A stretch of 64,000 nucleotides of DNA from Rikenellaceae bacterium. Lineage in GTDB: Bacteria > Bacteroidota > Bacteroidia > Bacteroidales > Rikenellaceae. Positions 45,539 through 55,889 of this stretch are shown here, piece after piece. The notes beneath the pieces are model-generated. The model did no database searches, had not been told where the DNA came from, and worked only from the letters and a program-made list of their open reading frames with translations. The stretch covers positions 1 to 64,000 of the forward strand of contig JAJQEF010000017.1 in the NCBI GenBank assembly GCA_021201795.1, given 5' to 3'. Made by a program: the position numbers and the translations under genes. Each line of letters begins with the position of its first letter. The first letter of the stretch is position 1.

Positions 45539-46537
45539 ATGAAATACATTGAGGAATTTGTGATACTGGGGCAACAGCTACCGGAATTTCTGGAGAAAAA
45601 CGATCCGGTCCTAACATCCGTAATCAATAAAGCCATAGGCGACAATCCATGGTTCACAAAAGAATCGATCAGGGAATCCATACAAAATATATGCAAAAAA
45701 ATGCTCAGTCGCGAGAAACTTTACGAATGGGCAAAAATGTATGATTATCCCGAATTATCCCAAAAAAACGTACTGGTAATCATGGCAGGGAATATTCCTA
45801 TGGTCGGTTTTTTCGATATGTTATGCGTACTGGCATCAGGACATAATTGTATTGTTAAACTATCGTCCAAGGATTACCGTCTCATGGATTTCACTATCGA
45901 TCAACTACAAAAAATAAATCCTGCGATTCCGATATCTTCCTTCTCAAATAATCTGCATATAGACAGCGTCATAGCCACGGGCAGCTCTAACACCAACCGA
46001 TATTTTAAATATATGTACGGAAATATCAAACATATTTTCCGAAAATCCAGATACAGTATAGCTGTTATAACCGGCAAGGAAACACCAGAGCAGATCGGAA
46101 TGCTGCAAAAAGACATTTTAAGTTATTACGGCATGGGGTGCAGAAACGTGTGCTGCATTCTTATTCCCGAGGATTACGATATAAATAAACTTAATCATGC
46201 AACAGCAATCCCTGAACACCATAAATACCGCTCCAGGCTTAAGCTCCATAAATCCATTTTAAAAATGAATAAAACGGATTTTTACGATTTCGGTTCCTAC
46301 ACACTTACCCCCTATTCTGACGGAGAACCTGGAAACCTGCCGGATATAAAATACATGAGATATAATCACATGGATGAAGTCAATAAGTTTATAGATAAAA
46401 ACCGGGAAAATATTCAATGTATAGTTTCCGATATTAAATTGACGCGCGATACTGTCAACTACGGGACTGCACAGGAACCCGAATTACTTGATTATCCGGA
46501 TGGAATCGATCTTATCGATTTTCTGTCAAAATTGTAA
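45539..46537 (+). CDS. Acyl-CoA reductase (LuxC-like family)
   Basis: A 332-residue member of the acyl-CoA reductase family related to LuxC, which reduces acyl-CoA or acyl-enzyme to an aldehyde using NAD(P)H. Seen are VLVIMAGNIPMVGFFDMLCVLASGHNCIVKLSSKD (near 77-111, in part), a glycine-bearing VIATGSSNTNRYF near 142-154, and YYGMGCRNVCCILIPEDYD near 198-216 with the probable catalytic Cys. Bacteroidetes carry this stand-alone gene often; partners (a transferase, an aldehyde user) are not present. The product and substrate are open. Confidence 0.85.
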   Translation: MKYIEEFVILGQQLPEFLEKNDPVLTSVINKAIGDNPWFTKESIRESIQNICKKMLSREKLYEWAKMYDYPELSQKNVLVIMAGNIPMVGFFDMLCVLASGHNCIVKLSSKDYRLMDFTIDQLQKINPAIPISSFSNNLHIDSVIATGSSNTNRYFKYMYGNIKHIFRKSRYSIAVITGKETPEQIGMLQKDILSYYGMGCRNVCCILIPEDYDINKLNHATAIPEHHKYRSRLKLHKSILKMNKTDFYDFGSYTLTPYSDGEPGNLPDIKYMRYNHMDEVNKFIDKNRENIQCIVSDIKLTRDTVNYGTAQEPELLDYPDGIDLIDFLSKL

Positions 46538-46655
46538 TTTTCACGGTCTTTTTTAGGTCATTAAAAGTTTTTTTGTAAAAAACAACAAATAAATAACTAT
46601 TTATTAAATTTTTTTTCGTTCCTTTGTCTTGTATTTATTTTATTAATATTTTTTT

Positions 46656-46856
46656 ATGAAAGGAACAGTAAAATGGTTTGATACAGCAAAAGGTTACGGC
46701 TTTATCACAACCGAAACAGGAAGTGACATTTTTGTACACTACACAGGTATTGCGAAAAAAGGCTTCCGCAGTCTTGAAGAAGGACAAGAAGTACAGTTTG
46801 ACGTTGACGAAGGTAAAAAAGGCGAGCAGGCTGTAAATGTCACGATTTTAGGATAA
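46656..46856 (+). CDS. Cold shock protein (CspA family)
   Basis: A 66-residue single-stranded nucleic acid binding protein. The OB fold shows MKGTVKWFDTAKGYGFIT with RNP1 KGYGFIT near 13-19 and RNP2 DIFVHYT near 27-33, then EGQEVQFDVDEGKKGEQAVNV. It acts as an RNA chaperone. The 118-base upstream region is AT-rich with long T runs and a TTCCTTTG (46619-46626; seven of eight matches to the -7 consensus). A strong hairpin follows the gene. Confidence 0.96.
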   Translation: MKGTVKWFDTAKGYGFITTETGSDIFVHYTGIAKKGFRSLEEGQEVQFDVDEGKKGEQAVNVTILG

Positions 46857-46895
46857 TTCAGTATACATTTTATATACAGATTTTCTTAAAGCTAT

Positions 46896-46928
46896 AAAAA
46901 AGAAGTATGTTCGACATACTTCTTTTTT
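46896..46928 (+). terminator. Intrinsic terminator after the cold shock gene
   Basis: Fifteen-pair perfect stem with core GAAGTATGT-TCG-ACATACTTC and flanking A and T runs. Confidence 0.9.
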
Positions 46929-46967
46929 ATTTTACATTCCTGTACATTCTCCGCCCCGTAAAATAAT

Positions 46968-46985
46968 AAACGGATTAATCCGTTT
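46968..46985. promoter_or_regulatory. 18-base perfect palindrome of unknown role
   Basis: AAACGGATTAATCCGTTT lies in the 247-base gap between the cold shock gene and the lipoprotein gene, about 100 bases before the latter's promoter. It could be an operator or a second weak hairpin; no T-run follows directly. Confidence 0.4.
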
Positions 46986-47045
46986 TATCCCAAAATGATT
47001 ATTGTCCTAATATAGGCTCTTACGATTATATAAATAGGAAAAATC

Positions 47046-47076
47046 ATTGAAATGATAATAAAAAACAATAACTTTG
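47046..47076 (+). promoter_or_regulatory. Promoter of the 47.1 kb lipoprotein gene
   Basis: ATTG (47046-47049), 19 bases, TAACTTTG (47069-47076). The predicted start near 47083 excludes the upstream start at 47074 and supports the ATG at 47104. Confidence 0.7.
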
Positions 47077-47103
47077 GGCTTTAAAAAATTAGAGGTTTTA
47101 ATT

Positions 47104-47985
47104 ATGAAAAAACTTATTACTCCAGCTTTACTTTCAATTCTGTTCTTATCTTCGTGTCTTAGCAACAAAAATGACGATAACGATAGTTTTCACAGTTACC
47201 AGCAGTGGTACCTTCTGGTAAGTTTACAGAATGATCTGGTTATGGACCCATTCAATATAGCGTACAGGCTGAATATATATTTGAACGAAACGAGTCAGGA
47301 CACAAAAGATAATCTCTTGAAAGGGTTGACACTGACAAAAGACGGAAATGAATACATACTGGATTTCAATCCGCAGGAAGCACCGGATAACGACCTGGCG
47401 AGATACGGACGTCTGACTATTAATACGCACGGACAAGACTTTAACTCGGAAGGCGCTGTCTGGAGCATTAAAACTGACGACGATAATCCGTACATAGTTC
47501 AGAAAGAACTATACGGATTTGTGGAAGAAAAAATTACGAACGGAAAGTATACTATCACCAATACGGGAGATAAGCAGTGGTCCATCAATGCAGACAGGAT
47601 ATACATGCGTTTTATTACCGAATCCCTCTTCTGCGACTGGTACCTGAAAGTCAATATAAAGCAAACAAAAGACGGACTCGATTATGCATCCCTAATCTCA
47701 GGTGCTGAATTCGAAATGGAAACAGATAAAACCTCCACGTCAGGAGGAAGAACCGTATACGACACGAGATTCAGATATGAGATCGACTCTCCGGTATTAT
47801 ATTCGTCGAAATGTCCTTATCAGACAAAAGCTGGCGGAAGCGAAACTATCATAAGAATGGATGATTACGATCTCGTCGGGCAGGATACCGTTATTTTCGA
47901 CATGGGAAGAACCTTGAATTGTGAACCTCAATACAAAATAACCCTAATCAAAAATGGGGAAGAATATTCGCAAACAACAAATTAA
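47104..47985 (+). CDS. Hypothetical lipoprotein
   Basis: 293 residues with the lipobox LFLSSC (Cys18) followed by an acidic, Asn/Asp-rich linker ([10 protein letters not shown]). Acidic residues close to the Cys are a known feature of surface-exposed Bacteroidetes lipoproteins, though the exact signal is not matched. The mature part is beta-rich with a repeated strand pattern ([37 protein letters not shown]) and two Cys (about 244 and 286) that might pair. I do not recognise a named domain; a NigD-like family is conceivable, but not shown. asnS starts 11 bases later and could be cotranscribed. Confidence 0.8.
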   Translation: MKKLITPALLSILFLSSCLSNKNDDNDSFHSYQQWYLLVSLQNDLVMDPFNIAYRLNIYLNETSQDTKDNLLKGLTLTKDGNEYILDFNPQEAPDNDLARYGRLTINTHGQDFNSEGAVWSIKTDDDNPYIVQKELYGFVEEKITNGKYTITNTGDKQWSINADRIYMRFITESLFCDWYLKVNIKQTKDGLDYASLISGAEFEMETDKTSTSGGRTVYDTRFRYEIDSPVLYSSKCPYQTKAGGSETIIRMDDYDLVGQDTVIFDMGRTLNCEPQYKITLIKNGEEYSQTTN

Positions 47986-47996
47986 GAGATATAGAA

Positions 47997-49394
47997 ATGA
48001 CAAGAGGAGGAAGAATTAAAATTTCGGATTTATTAAAATCGAAAGAAACAGGTAAAAAAATCGTAGTAAAGGGATGGGTAAGAACCAAACGTGGAAATAA
48101 AAACATCCAGTTTATTGCTCTTAACGACGGTTCTACCATACATAATATACAGCTTGTCGTCGATGTTCCGAATTTCGACGAATCGACTTTAAAACTTATA
48201 ACCACTGGAGCATGCCTAAAAGCGGAAGGTACTCTTGTCGAGTCGGCAGGCTCCGGACAGCCGGTAGAAGTTCTAGTCGATAATATAACGATTTATGGAA
48301 CAGCCGATCCGGAAAAATGTCCTTTACAGAAAAAAGGACACTCTCTTGAATTCCTGCGTGAGATCGCACACCTGAGGCCGAGAACAAACACGTTCGGCTC
48401 TGTTCTGAGGATAAGGCATGCCATGGCTTTTGCTATCCATAATTATTTCAACGACAACGGTTTCAAATATCTGCATACGCCGATAGTCACCGGTTCCGAC
48501 TGCGAAGGCGCTGGAGAAATGTTCGTAGTAACCACTCTGGATATGAACAATCCTCCTAGAAAAGAAGACGGAACTATAGACTACTCAGAAGATTTCTTCG
48601 GCAAACAGTGCAACCTTACGGTTTCAGGTCAGCTTGAAGGAGAACTCTGTGCCATGGCATTATCCGAAATCTATACTTTCGGTCCGACTTTCAGGGCAGA
48701 AAACTCCAATACGCCACGCCACCTTGCAGAATTTTGGATGATCGAACCCGAAATGGCATTTTATGAGATCGAAGACAACATGGATCTTGCGGAAGATTTT
48801 ATAAAATATCTAGTAAAATATGCGCTGGATAACTGTATCGATGATTTGGAGTTCCTTCAGAAAATGTACGATGAAACTCTTATCGAAAGACTTAAATCTG
48901 TTATCGAGTGCGACTTTATAAGGCTCGAATATACCGAAGGTATTGAGATTTTGAAAAACTCTGGTGTGAAATTTGAATTTCCGGTAAGCTGGGGTCTCGA
49001 TCTCCAAAGCGAACACGAAAGATACTTGGTTGAGAAACACTTTAAAAAACCGGTTATTCTGACAAATTATCCGAAGGAAATAAAAGCATTTTACATGAAA
49101 CAGAACGATGACGGGAAGACTGTCCGCGCCATGGATGTGCTATTTCCAAAAATCGGGGAAATTATCGGAGGTTCGCAGAGAGAGGAGAGTTACGACAAAT
49201 TAATATCCCGTATCGAGGAAATGGGAATTCCGGAGAAAGACGTTTGGTGGTATCTGGATACCCGCAGGTTCGGTACGGCACCGCACAGCGGCTTCGGCCT
49301 CGGCTTCGAAAGGTTATTATTATTCGTGACAGGTATGGCAAATATAAGAGACGTGATCCCATTCCCGCGCACACCTAAGAACGCGGAATTCTAA
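47997..49394 (+). CDS. asnS: Asparaginyl-tRNA synthetase
   Basis: Class II synthetase of 465 residues. The N-terminal OB fold ([28 protein letters not shown] near 18-45, in part) binds the anticodon. Motif 2 region [24 protein letters not shown] near 228-251 (in part) and motif 3 [15 protein letters not shown] near 436-450 make the catalytic site. The residue pattern and length fit AsnRS rather than AspRS (no long GAD domain). Only 27 bases separate it from rpoN. Confidence 0.97.
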   Translation: MTRGGRIKISDLLKSKETGKKIVVKGWVRTKRGNKNIQFIALNDGSTIHNIQLVVDVPNFDESTLKLITTGACLKAEGTLVESAGSGQPVEVLVDNITIYGTADPEKCPLQKKGHSLEFLREIAHLRPRTNTFGSVLRIRHAMAFAIHNYFNDNGFKYLHTPIVTGSDCEGAGEMFVVTTLDMNNPPRKEDGTIDYSEDFFGKQCNLTVSGQLEGELCAMALSEIYTFGPTFRAENSNTPRHLAEFWMIEPEMAFYEIEDNMDLAEDFIKYLVKYALDNCIDDLEFLQKMYDETLIERLKSVIECDFIRLEYTEGIEILKNSGVKFEFPVSWGLDLQSEHERYLVEKHFKKPVILTNYPKEIKAFYMKQNDDGKTVRAMDVLFPKIGEIIGGSQREESYDKLISRIEEMGIPEKDVWWYLDTRRFGTAPHSGFGLGFERLLLFVTGMANIRDVIPFPRTPKNAEF

Positions 49395-49421
49395 GGAAAA
49401 GTCTAACTTAAATTATATAAG

Positions 49422-50849
49422 ATGTCAACATTAAATCAGCGCAGCATTCAAAAATTAATGCAGAAGTTATCTCCTCAGCAGATACAAATGATAAAACTTC
49501 TGGAACTTCCCGCATTACAACTGGAGCAGCGTATAAAACAGGAAATAGAAGAAAATCCTGTTCTTGATGAAGATGTGGAAGTGAAACAGGAAGAGGAAGA
49601 AGAACCTAAAAATGTTTCGGTGGACGATTATATAAAAGACGAAGATATTCCCAATTATAAGTATTACGCGAATAATTACTCCAAGGATGAGACCAAGACC
49701 CATGTTTATATATCCAACGGACTGTCCTTTCATGAATACCTTAAAGAACAGTTGGGCTACCGCATCCTCGATGAAAAGGAGCGCGTTATCGCCGAATATA
49801 TAATAGGCAGTCTTGACGACGACGGATATTTGAGAAGGGAAGTAGAGTGCCTTGTCGATGACATAGCATTCAGTACAGGCGTCGACACGGACAAGGAAGA
49901 GATCGAAAAGGTTCTCAAGATCATTCAGGAACTGGAACCGGCGGGTATCGGCGCACGTACTTTACAGGAATGCCTGTTGCTGCAACTTAATTCACGGACA
50001 TTGATTACAAAACCTTTAATGGTTGCCAGAGAGATCGTAATAAATTATTTCGACGAGTTTACCAAAAAACATTACGAGAAATTGATCTCGACGCTGAATA
50101 TTTCCATCGATGATTTCAGGGATGCCATCGACGAGATCGTAAGACTCTCCCCTCGTCCGGGAAATTTATATACCGGAGATAATTCCAGCATAAATCCGCA
50201 TATAACTCCGGATTTTATACTGGATTACCAGAACAGTGAATTCGACCTGGTACTTAACCATTCGAATGTTCCGGAAATAAAGATCAACAACAAATACCTG
50301 AACATGATCAGGGATATGGCTGCGAAGGGCGACCGGGCATCCGAGAGCGACAAGGAAGCTGTGCAGTTCGTCAAGCACAAAATAGATTCGGCTAAATGGT
50401 TTATTTCGGCTATAAAACAGAGACACAACACGTTGCTTCAGACAATGAAAGCTATACTGGAGTATCAGAAGGATTATTTCGTAGACGGTGACCAGACAAA
50501 GCTCCGCCCGATGATACTCAAGGATATAGCCGACATTACGGGACTGGATGTTTCAACGATTTCCCGGGTGGTTAATAGCAAATACATACAGACTCATTTC
50601 GGAATATTTTCTCTGAAAACACTATTTTCCGAAGCGATGCAGACCGAATCCGGAGAGGAGGTTTCATCCTATGAGATCAAAAAGATTCTACAGGAATGCA
50701 TCGACAACGAAAACAAAAAAAAACCTTTGACGGACGAGACCCTTATGGAGATATTGAATGAGAAAGGGTATCATATCGCACGCAGGACCGTAGCGAAATA
50801 TCGCGAAATGTTAGGTATACCCGTTGCCCGACTCAGAAAACAGATTTAA
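49422..50849 (+). CDS. rpoN: RNA polymerase sigma-54 factor
   Basis: 475 residues. Region I (MSTLNQRSIQKLMQKLSPQQIQMIKLLELP, in part) is Gln/Leu-rich and contacts activators; an acidic region II lies near 50-75; region III holds the core-binding and HTH parts (LKDIADITGLDVSTISRVVNSKYIQT near 361-386, in part) and ends with the RpoN box ARRTVAKYREMLGIP near 454-468. It recognises -24/-12 promoters and needs NtrC-type activators, none of which is encoded in the window. Confidence 0.97.
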   Translation: MSTLNQRSIQKLMQKLSPQQIQMIKLLELPALQLEQRIKQEIEENPVLDEDVEVKQEEEEEPKNVSVDDYIKDEDIPNYKYYANNYSKDETKTHVYISNGLSFHEYLKEQLGYRILDEKERVIAEYIIGSLDDDGYLRREVECLVDDIAFSTGVDTDKEEIEKVLKIIQELEPAGIGARTLQECLLLQLNSRTLITKPLMVAREIVINYFDEFTKKHYEKLISTLNISIDDFRDAIDEIVRLSPRPGNLYTGDNSSINPHITPDFILDYQNSEFDLVLNHSNVPEIKINNKYLNMIRDMAAKGDRASESDKEAVQFVKHKIDSAKWFISAIKQRHNTLLQTMKAILEYQKDYFVDGDQTKLRPMILKDIADITGLDVSTISRVVNSKYIQTHFGIFSLKTLFSEAMQTESGEEVSSYEIKKILQECIDNENKKKPLTDETLMEILNEKGYHIARRTVAKYREMLGIPVARLRKQI

Positions 50850-50857
50850 ATATTATT

Positions 50858-51520
50858 GTGGAAGCAGAACAAAATACAATCGACCAACATTATACGGATC
50901 GGACAACAAGAGCGATCACCTTTCTCGCAAAGGTGATCTCATTTATTTTTCATCCGTTCATTTTGCCGCTATACGGCATTCTTATATTATTTTTCGGCAA
51001 TACGTTTTTAAGTATCATTTACCAGAAGATCAAGATAAATATAGTACTTCTCGCCGCTATTTCAACCATCATAATTCCGGCTGTCACTATTTTTTTATTA
51101 TACAAAATAAATGTCATAAAGAGCCTTACCCTTTCCACCAGAGCGGACCGGGTGATCCCTTTGTTGATCGTCGCGATCGGGTACATGCTTTGTTCTTATT
51201 ATCTTACCGGAAATAACATCCTACACATACTCAACCAGTTACTATGGGCTGCGGTAATATCCGTGGTCGTATGCCTGATAATAAATTTCTTCTGGAAGAT
51301 AAGCCTCCATATGACAGCCATGGGAGGAATGATTGCATTTATAATCTTCCTGAATTTCCATAATTACGGCTATACTCCGGGAATGATATATTTATTCATC
51401 GCAGGCGCAGGCGCTTTGGCGACATCCAGATTATACCTGCAAAAACATAACTTCTGGCAGGTATTGGCGGGGTTCTGCTGCGGATATTTTATCACAACAT
51501 TGATATTGACTCACTACTAA
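50858..51520 (+). CDS. PAP2-like integral membrane protein, phosphatase motifs altered
   Basis: 220 residues, started by GTG eight bases after rpoN, with six or seven membrane helices. The arrangement follows type 2 phosphatidic acid phosphatases: a first basic motif STRADRVIP (R95, R98, P101), SLHMTAMGG (S149, H151, for SGH) and TSRLYLQKHNFWQ (S190, R191, H197), where the final Asp is replaced by Gln201. Canonical catalytic His are kept, so some activity on lipid phosphates is possible, but the altered motifs make this uncertain. Bacteroidetes carry this family next to various genes; function not known. Confidence 0.78.
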   Translation: MEAEQNTIDQHYTDRTTRAITFLAKVISFIFHPFILPLYGILILFFGNTFLSIIYQKIKINIVLLAAISTIIIPAVTIFLLYKINVIKSLTLSTRADRVIPLLIVAIGYMLCSYYLTGNNILHILNQLLWAAVISVVVCLIINFFWKISLHMTAMGGMIAFIIFLNFHNYGYTPGMIYLFIAGAGALATSRLYLQKHNFWQVLAGFCCGYFITTLILTHY

Positions 51521-51601
51521 AAGAAGCGTCGTTAATGATCCTTTAATCTCCTATGTCATTTTATTTCATATCTTTGGTATGATTATGTATATAATAATAT
51601 T

Positions 51602-53026
51602 ATGAGAAAAAGTTTACATATATTATTATTCCATATCCTGTGTTTTTCATTTATTTCATGCCAAAGCACTATCAGTGAATCGATAAAACATTTCGGATGG
51701 GAAAAAAATGTCGGGGCGCAAATTTTCCCTGATAATGATAGAGTGTATTTCGCCGATGAGTACGGCGCCGTAGGCGACGGCGAAACCCTCAACACCTCCA
51801 TCTTACAGAGACTAATAGACCAATGTGCCGAGAACGGAGGAGGAACCGTGGAATTACGCAGCGGCACCTATCTTACCGGTTCCATTTATTTAAAATCGGG
51901 AGTCAATTTATATCTTAACGAAAATGCGATATTAAAAGCCAGTGAAGACATTAACGATTATCCGTTTATTGTTACAAGGGTCGAAGGAATAGAGCTTCCA
52001 TGGCCCTCTGCAGTAATTAACATAATCGACCAGAACAATGCTTCAGTTAGCGGCAAAGGTTCTCTGGACGGGAGTGGGAATGCATTCCGCAATTATTACG
52101 TCGAACTCCGCGAAGAATATCGAAAAAAAAGCCTTGACCATATTATCGAATATGAAATCGTCAGACCAAAGGAAATACTGATTCAGAACTCGCTCAACGT
52201 TACATTAAAGAATATCACGATAATAAATTCCGGATTAACATCCGTACATATTCTTTACTCCCAGTTCATAACAGCAGACAGTCTGGTCCTTTACGATAAC
52301 GATATTTCCTCCGTCCCCTTGTCCAATGGGATCATTATCGATTCATCAACTGACGTCCTTGTCGAAAACACCATAGTCAGCAACACCATAAACGGGTTTT
52401 ATCTCCAGGCGGGGCGCGGGAACGACGGACTTCGTATAAACCGGGCTACCGAAAGAGTAATAATACGGAACAGCACTGCCGAGGACAGCCACAGTCTATT
52501 GACCCTTGGCAACACTTCCGGCGGAATAAACGATATCGTAATTTACAATCTTACTGGACAAAGAACCGGTTCCGGAATCAGAATCACGAGCGATCTGGGA
52601 CAGGGAGGCACAATCGAAAACATATACATCGACGAAGTTGTATTAAATAAGGTAGAAAATCCGCTTGTATTCAGGATCGACACACTTACAACTGTTAATT
52701 TTCCCGAAATTTACGATATAGACAGTATCTCCCCGGCATGGAGAACTTTATCCGAAAGAGTTAGCGATGAGAAAGGTATTCCTGATTTCCTGAATATCAA
52801 CATTGCCAGCGTCAATGCGAATGATGCAGGCACCGCAATAATCGCTGTCGGATCTGACAGGAAAAAACTAACCGATTTTCATTTTACAGATGTCCATATC
52901 ACTTGCATCAGACCCGGGACAATAAAAAATGCAGAGAACTGGACGATGGAAAATTTCACCGCCGCAACCTCAAGCGGTGAAAAAATAGACTTTGAAAATG
53001 TAGAAAATATCTCTGTTTCAAAATAG
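51602..53026 (+). CDS. GH28-fold lipoprotein lacking the usual catalytic aspartates
   Basis: 474 residues, a lipoprotein (lipobox FISC, Cys20) with the right-handed beta-helix of glycoside hydrolase family 28: YGAVGDGETLNTSILQRLID near 54-73, GGTVELRSGTYLTGSIYLKSGVNLYL near 80-105 (in part). Canonical GH28 has NTDG, a DD pair, GHG and RIK. Here the equivalents are LSNG (240-243), TING (262-265, with IN for DD), DSHS with His297, and RIT (327-329). Thus the acids that do catalysis are gone while the scaffold is intact. It is followed by a GH106 gene (50-base gap), suggesting a pectin/rhamnogalacturonan-linked role. Confidence 0.82.
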   Translation: MRKSLHILLFHILCFSFISCQSTISESIKHFGWEKNVGAQIFPDNDRVYFADEYGAVGDGETLNTSILQRLIDQCAENGGGTVELRSGTYLTGSIYLKSGVNLYLNENAILKASEDINDYPFIVTRVEGIELPWPSAVINIIDQNNASVSGKGSLDGSGNAFRNYYVELREEYRKKSLDHIIEYEIVRPKEILIQNSLNVTLKNITIINSGLTSVHILYSQFITADSLVLYDNDISSVPLSNGIIIDSSTDVLVENTIVSNTINGFYLQAGRGNDGLRINRATERVIIRNSTAEDSHSLLTLGNTSGGINDIVIYNLTGQRTGSGIRITSDLGQGGTIENIYIDEVVLNKVENPLVFRIDTLTTVNFPEIYDIDSISPAWRTLSERVSDEKGIPDFLNINIASVNANDAGTAIIAVGSDRKKLTDFHFTDVHITCIRPGTIKNAENWTMENFTAATSSGEKIDFENVENISVSK

Positions 53027-53076
53027 CTTACCCATGAAAAAAATAATACTCAAACAAATAAAATAATCTAACTGAA

Positions 53077-55884
53077 ATGAAGAAACTTAACTTATTAATC
53101 ATTGCCGCGGCGGTAATGTTATTCTCGTGCCAACAGCGGAAAGGAACCGTTGTCGACGAAACGCAGTGGTATGAAATCGAAACCGTTCACAAACCGTTCA
53201 CAAGATGGTGGTGGCTGGGAAGCGCAGTAGACAAAGAAAATCTTACCTACAATCTCGAACTTTACAGCGCTGCAGGCATGGGCGGCGTCGAGATTACTCC
53301 TATATACGGAGTAATGGGCAATGAAGAAAACGATATCGATTATCTCACTCCAGAATGGATGGAAGTATACAAACACACTGTTGCCGAGGCCGAAAAACTG
53401 GGAATGATCGTAGATATGAATAATGGTACGGGATGGCCGTTCGGAGGCCCTGATGTTTCTATCGAGGATGCCGCTACAAAACTTATCATTCAAAAGGTCG
53501 AAGTCGAAGGAGGTAGATCAGTAGACAAAAAGATCGTTCCGTTAGATCGGCCAAGAGATATTCCGGCAAGAAATGCTACTATAGATAAGGTTATGGCCTA
53601 CTCCGATAACGGCGATATTCTGGACATAACTGCAAACTTCTCAGACGGAAATCTGGACTGGATCGCTCCGGCAGGATCAAACTGGACGGTCTACGCTTTG
53701 TTCAACGGTAAAACCAGACAGGAAGTGAAACGTGCTGCTCCGGGAGGAGAAGGATGGGTGCTCGACCATCTGGCGGAAGAACCTATACAAAAATACCTGA
53801 AAAAATTCGATGAGGCGTTCGAGAAAAGCAATGCGCCCTACCCTCGTGCATTCTTCAACGACTCTTACGAGGTATACGAAGCAAACTGGACATACGCATT
53901 CCTTGATGAATTCGAGAAAAGACGCGGTTATAAATTAGAGAATTATATTCCAGAATTCCAGGGTAGAGGCAGGGATGAAATGTCTCAGCGCGTGATATCG
54001 GACTACAGGCTTACTCTGTTCGAAATGCTTATGGATAATTTTATTACACCCTGGAAAGACTGGGCGCACAGCCACGGTTCATTGATCCGCAACCAGTCGC
54101 ACGGATCACCGGGTAATCTCGTTGATATTTATGCATCCGTAGATATACCGGAGTGCGAAACCTTCGGACGTACGGCATTCGATATCCCTGGACTCAGAAT
54201 GGACCGCGGAATGAAAACGAATGACTCCAATCCAATGGTTCTTAAATTCGCTTCATCGGGTGCCAACATTACAGGTAAAACACTGACTTCAGCAGAAACT
54301 TTCACATGGCTCACCGAGCACTTCCGCACATCGTTGTCGCAGTGTAAACCGGAGATAGACCAGTTGTTCGCATCAGGTGTTAATCATGTATTCTTCCATG
54401 GTACACCATATTCTCCTAAAGATGCGGAATGGCCGGGCTGGAAATTCTACGCGTCGATAAATATGTCTCCCACCAATACTATCTGGAAGGATGCGGATGC
54501 GTTCTTCGCTTATATCGCAAGATGTCAGTCGTTCCTTCAACATGGCAAATCGGACAATGATTTTCTTTTGTATTTCCCAATCTTCGATATATGGAACGAT
54601 TACCATAAATCCGGCCCTTACATGATGTTCGTGATCCACGGATTAGTGGATATGATTCCGGAATTCAACAAAGTCGTAATGGATATCCTCAACGCAGGGT
54701 ATAACATCGACTATATTTCCGATGCGTTCATCAATTCACTCGAAGTTAAAAACGGGGAACTCGTTACATCCGGTGGAGCGGAATATAAAGCCCTTATACT
54801 TCCTGCAACGAAACTGATGCCTGAAAAAACACTCGAAAAACTTCTTGATCTCACGGAAAAAGGTGCTAAGATCATCTTCTCCGACCGCTTCCCTGAAGAT
54901 GTTCCGGGACTCAGCGACTTGGAAGACAGAAGAAACGAAATGCAAAAAACAATAATGAGACTTCCGGAAATCAACTCGTTCGGCGAAACTACCGTAACCA
55001 AATTCGGCAAAGGAGAGGTCATCACAGGAAACAACCTTCCTGAACTTCTCGCTACAACAGGAGTAAAAAGCGAATCGTTCGCAAATCAATACGGCGGACA
55101 ATTCATCAGAAGAAGCTATGACAAAGGCAAGATATATTTCTTTACGATGCTGGCGAACAACACCGTAGACGGATGGGTAAATATCGGAACTGATGCAAAA
55201 TCAGCGATAATTTTCGATGCTATGAGCGGAGAAAAAGGCAAAGCGAAAGTTAGAACTGTAAATGAACAAACACAGGTTTACCTCCAGCTGAAACCGGGAG
55301 AATCGCTGCTTGTAAAAACATTTGAAAAAGAAGATATCAAAACCGATAACTGGGAATACCTCACTCCACAAAATTCCGTAGTGGAGATCACAAATGGATG
55401 GAGCCTTACATTCCTCGAAAGCCAGCCTCGGATCGATGGAATATTCCATATCGATACACTTGGTTCATGGACTGATCTATCTGCTGAAAATGCAGATAAA
55501 AACATGGGAACAGCGGTTTATACCGTAGAGTTCGAACTTCCTCTTACGGATGCTGACGATTGGGTTATCGACCTGGGCGATGTTCGCGAAAGTGCATCGT
55601 TAAAAGTCAACGGGAAATTTGTTACGAAGCTATACGCGGTACCTTATTCTGCCAGGATCGGAAAATTCCTGAAACCGGGTAAAAATACCCTGGAAATAGA
55701 AGTTACCAATCTTCCTGCCAACCGCATTGCGGATTACGACCGCCGGGGAATCGTATGGAGAATATTCAAAAATACCAACATCAATATGGTTTCAAATATC
55801 GCATTGACCGAATATCCTACATCGCCATCCGGGCTTCTGGGAGACGTAACACTTACCCCAATGTCGCGGACTTCGTTCCAATAA
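53077..55884 (+). CDS. GH106-type alpha-L-rhamnosidase lipoprotein
   Basis: A 935-residue lipoprotein (lipobox MLFSC, Cys18). The start of the mature enzyme, FTRWWWLGSAVDKENLTYNLELYSAAGMGGVEITPIYG (near 41-78, in part), then MIVDMNNGTGWPFGGP near 109-124, match the N-terminal half of GH106, which releases terminal L-rhamnose from rhamnogalacturonan or other glycans. A C-terminal jelly-roll module (about 780-930, DWVIDLGDVRESASLKVNGK in part) ends the protein. The pair with the GH28-like gene suggests a small carbohydrate-utilisation unit, but no SusC/SusD, regulator or permease gene is adjacent. Confidence 0.87.
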   Translation: MKKLNLLIIAAAVMLFSCQQRKGTVVDETQWYEIETVHKPFTRWWWLGSAVDKENLTYNLELYSAAGMGGVEITPIYGVMGNEENDIDYLTPEWMEVYKHTVAEAEKLGMIVDMNNGTGWPFGGPDVSIEDAATKLIIQKVEVEGGRSVDKKIVPLDRPRDIPARNATIDKVMAYSDNGDILDITANFSDGNLDWIAPAGSNWTVYALFNGKTRQEVKRAAPGGEGWVLDHLAEEPIQKYLKKFDEAFEKSNAPYPRAFFNDSYEVYEANWTYAFLDEFEKRRGYKLENYIPEFQGRGRDEMSQRVISDYRLTLFEMLMDNFITPWKDWAHSHGSLIRNQSHGSPGNLVDIYASVDIPECETFGRTAFDIPGLRMDRGMKTNDSNPMVLKFASSGANITGKTLTSAETFTWLTEHFRTSLSQCKPEIDQLFASGVNHVFFHGTPYSPKDAEWPGWKFYASINMSPTNTIWKDADAFFAYIARCQSFLQHGKSDNDFLLYFPIFDIWNDYHKSGPYMMFVIHGLVDMIPEFNKVVMDILNAGYNIDYISDAFINSLEVKNGELVTSGGAEYKALILPATKLMPEKTLEKLLDLTEKGAKIIFSDRFPEDVPGLSDLEDRRNEMQKTIMRLPEINSFGETTVTKFGKGEVITGNNLPELLATTGVKSESFANQYGGQFIRRSYDKGKIYFFTMLANNTVDGWVNIGTDAKSAIIFDAMSGEKGKAKVRTVNEQTQVYLQLKPGESLLVKTFEKEDIKTDNWEYLTPQNSVVEITNGWSLTFLESQPRIDGIFHIDTLGSWTDLSAENADKNMGTAVYTVEFELPLTDADDWVIDLGDVRESASLKVNGKFVTKLYAVPYSARIGKFLKPGKNTLEIEVTNLPANRIADYDRRGIVWRIFKNTNINMVSNIALTEYPTSPSGLLGDVTLTPMSRTSFQ

Positions 55885-55889
55885 ATAAT

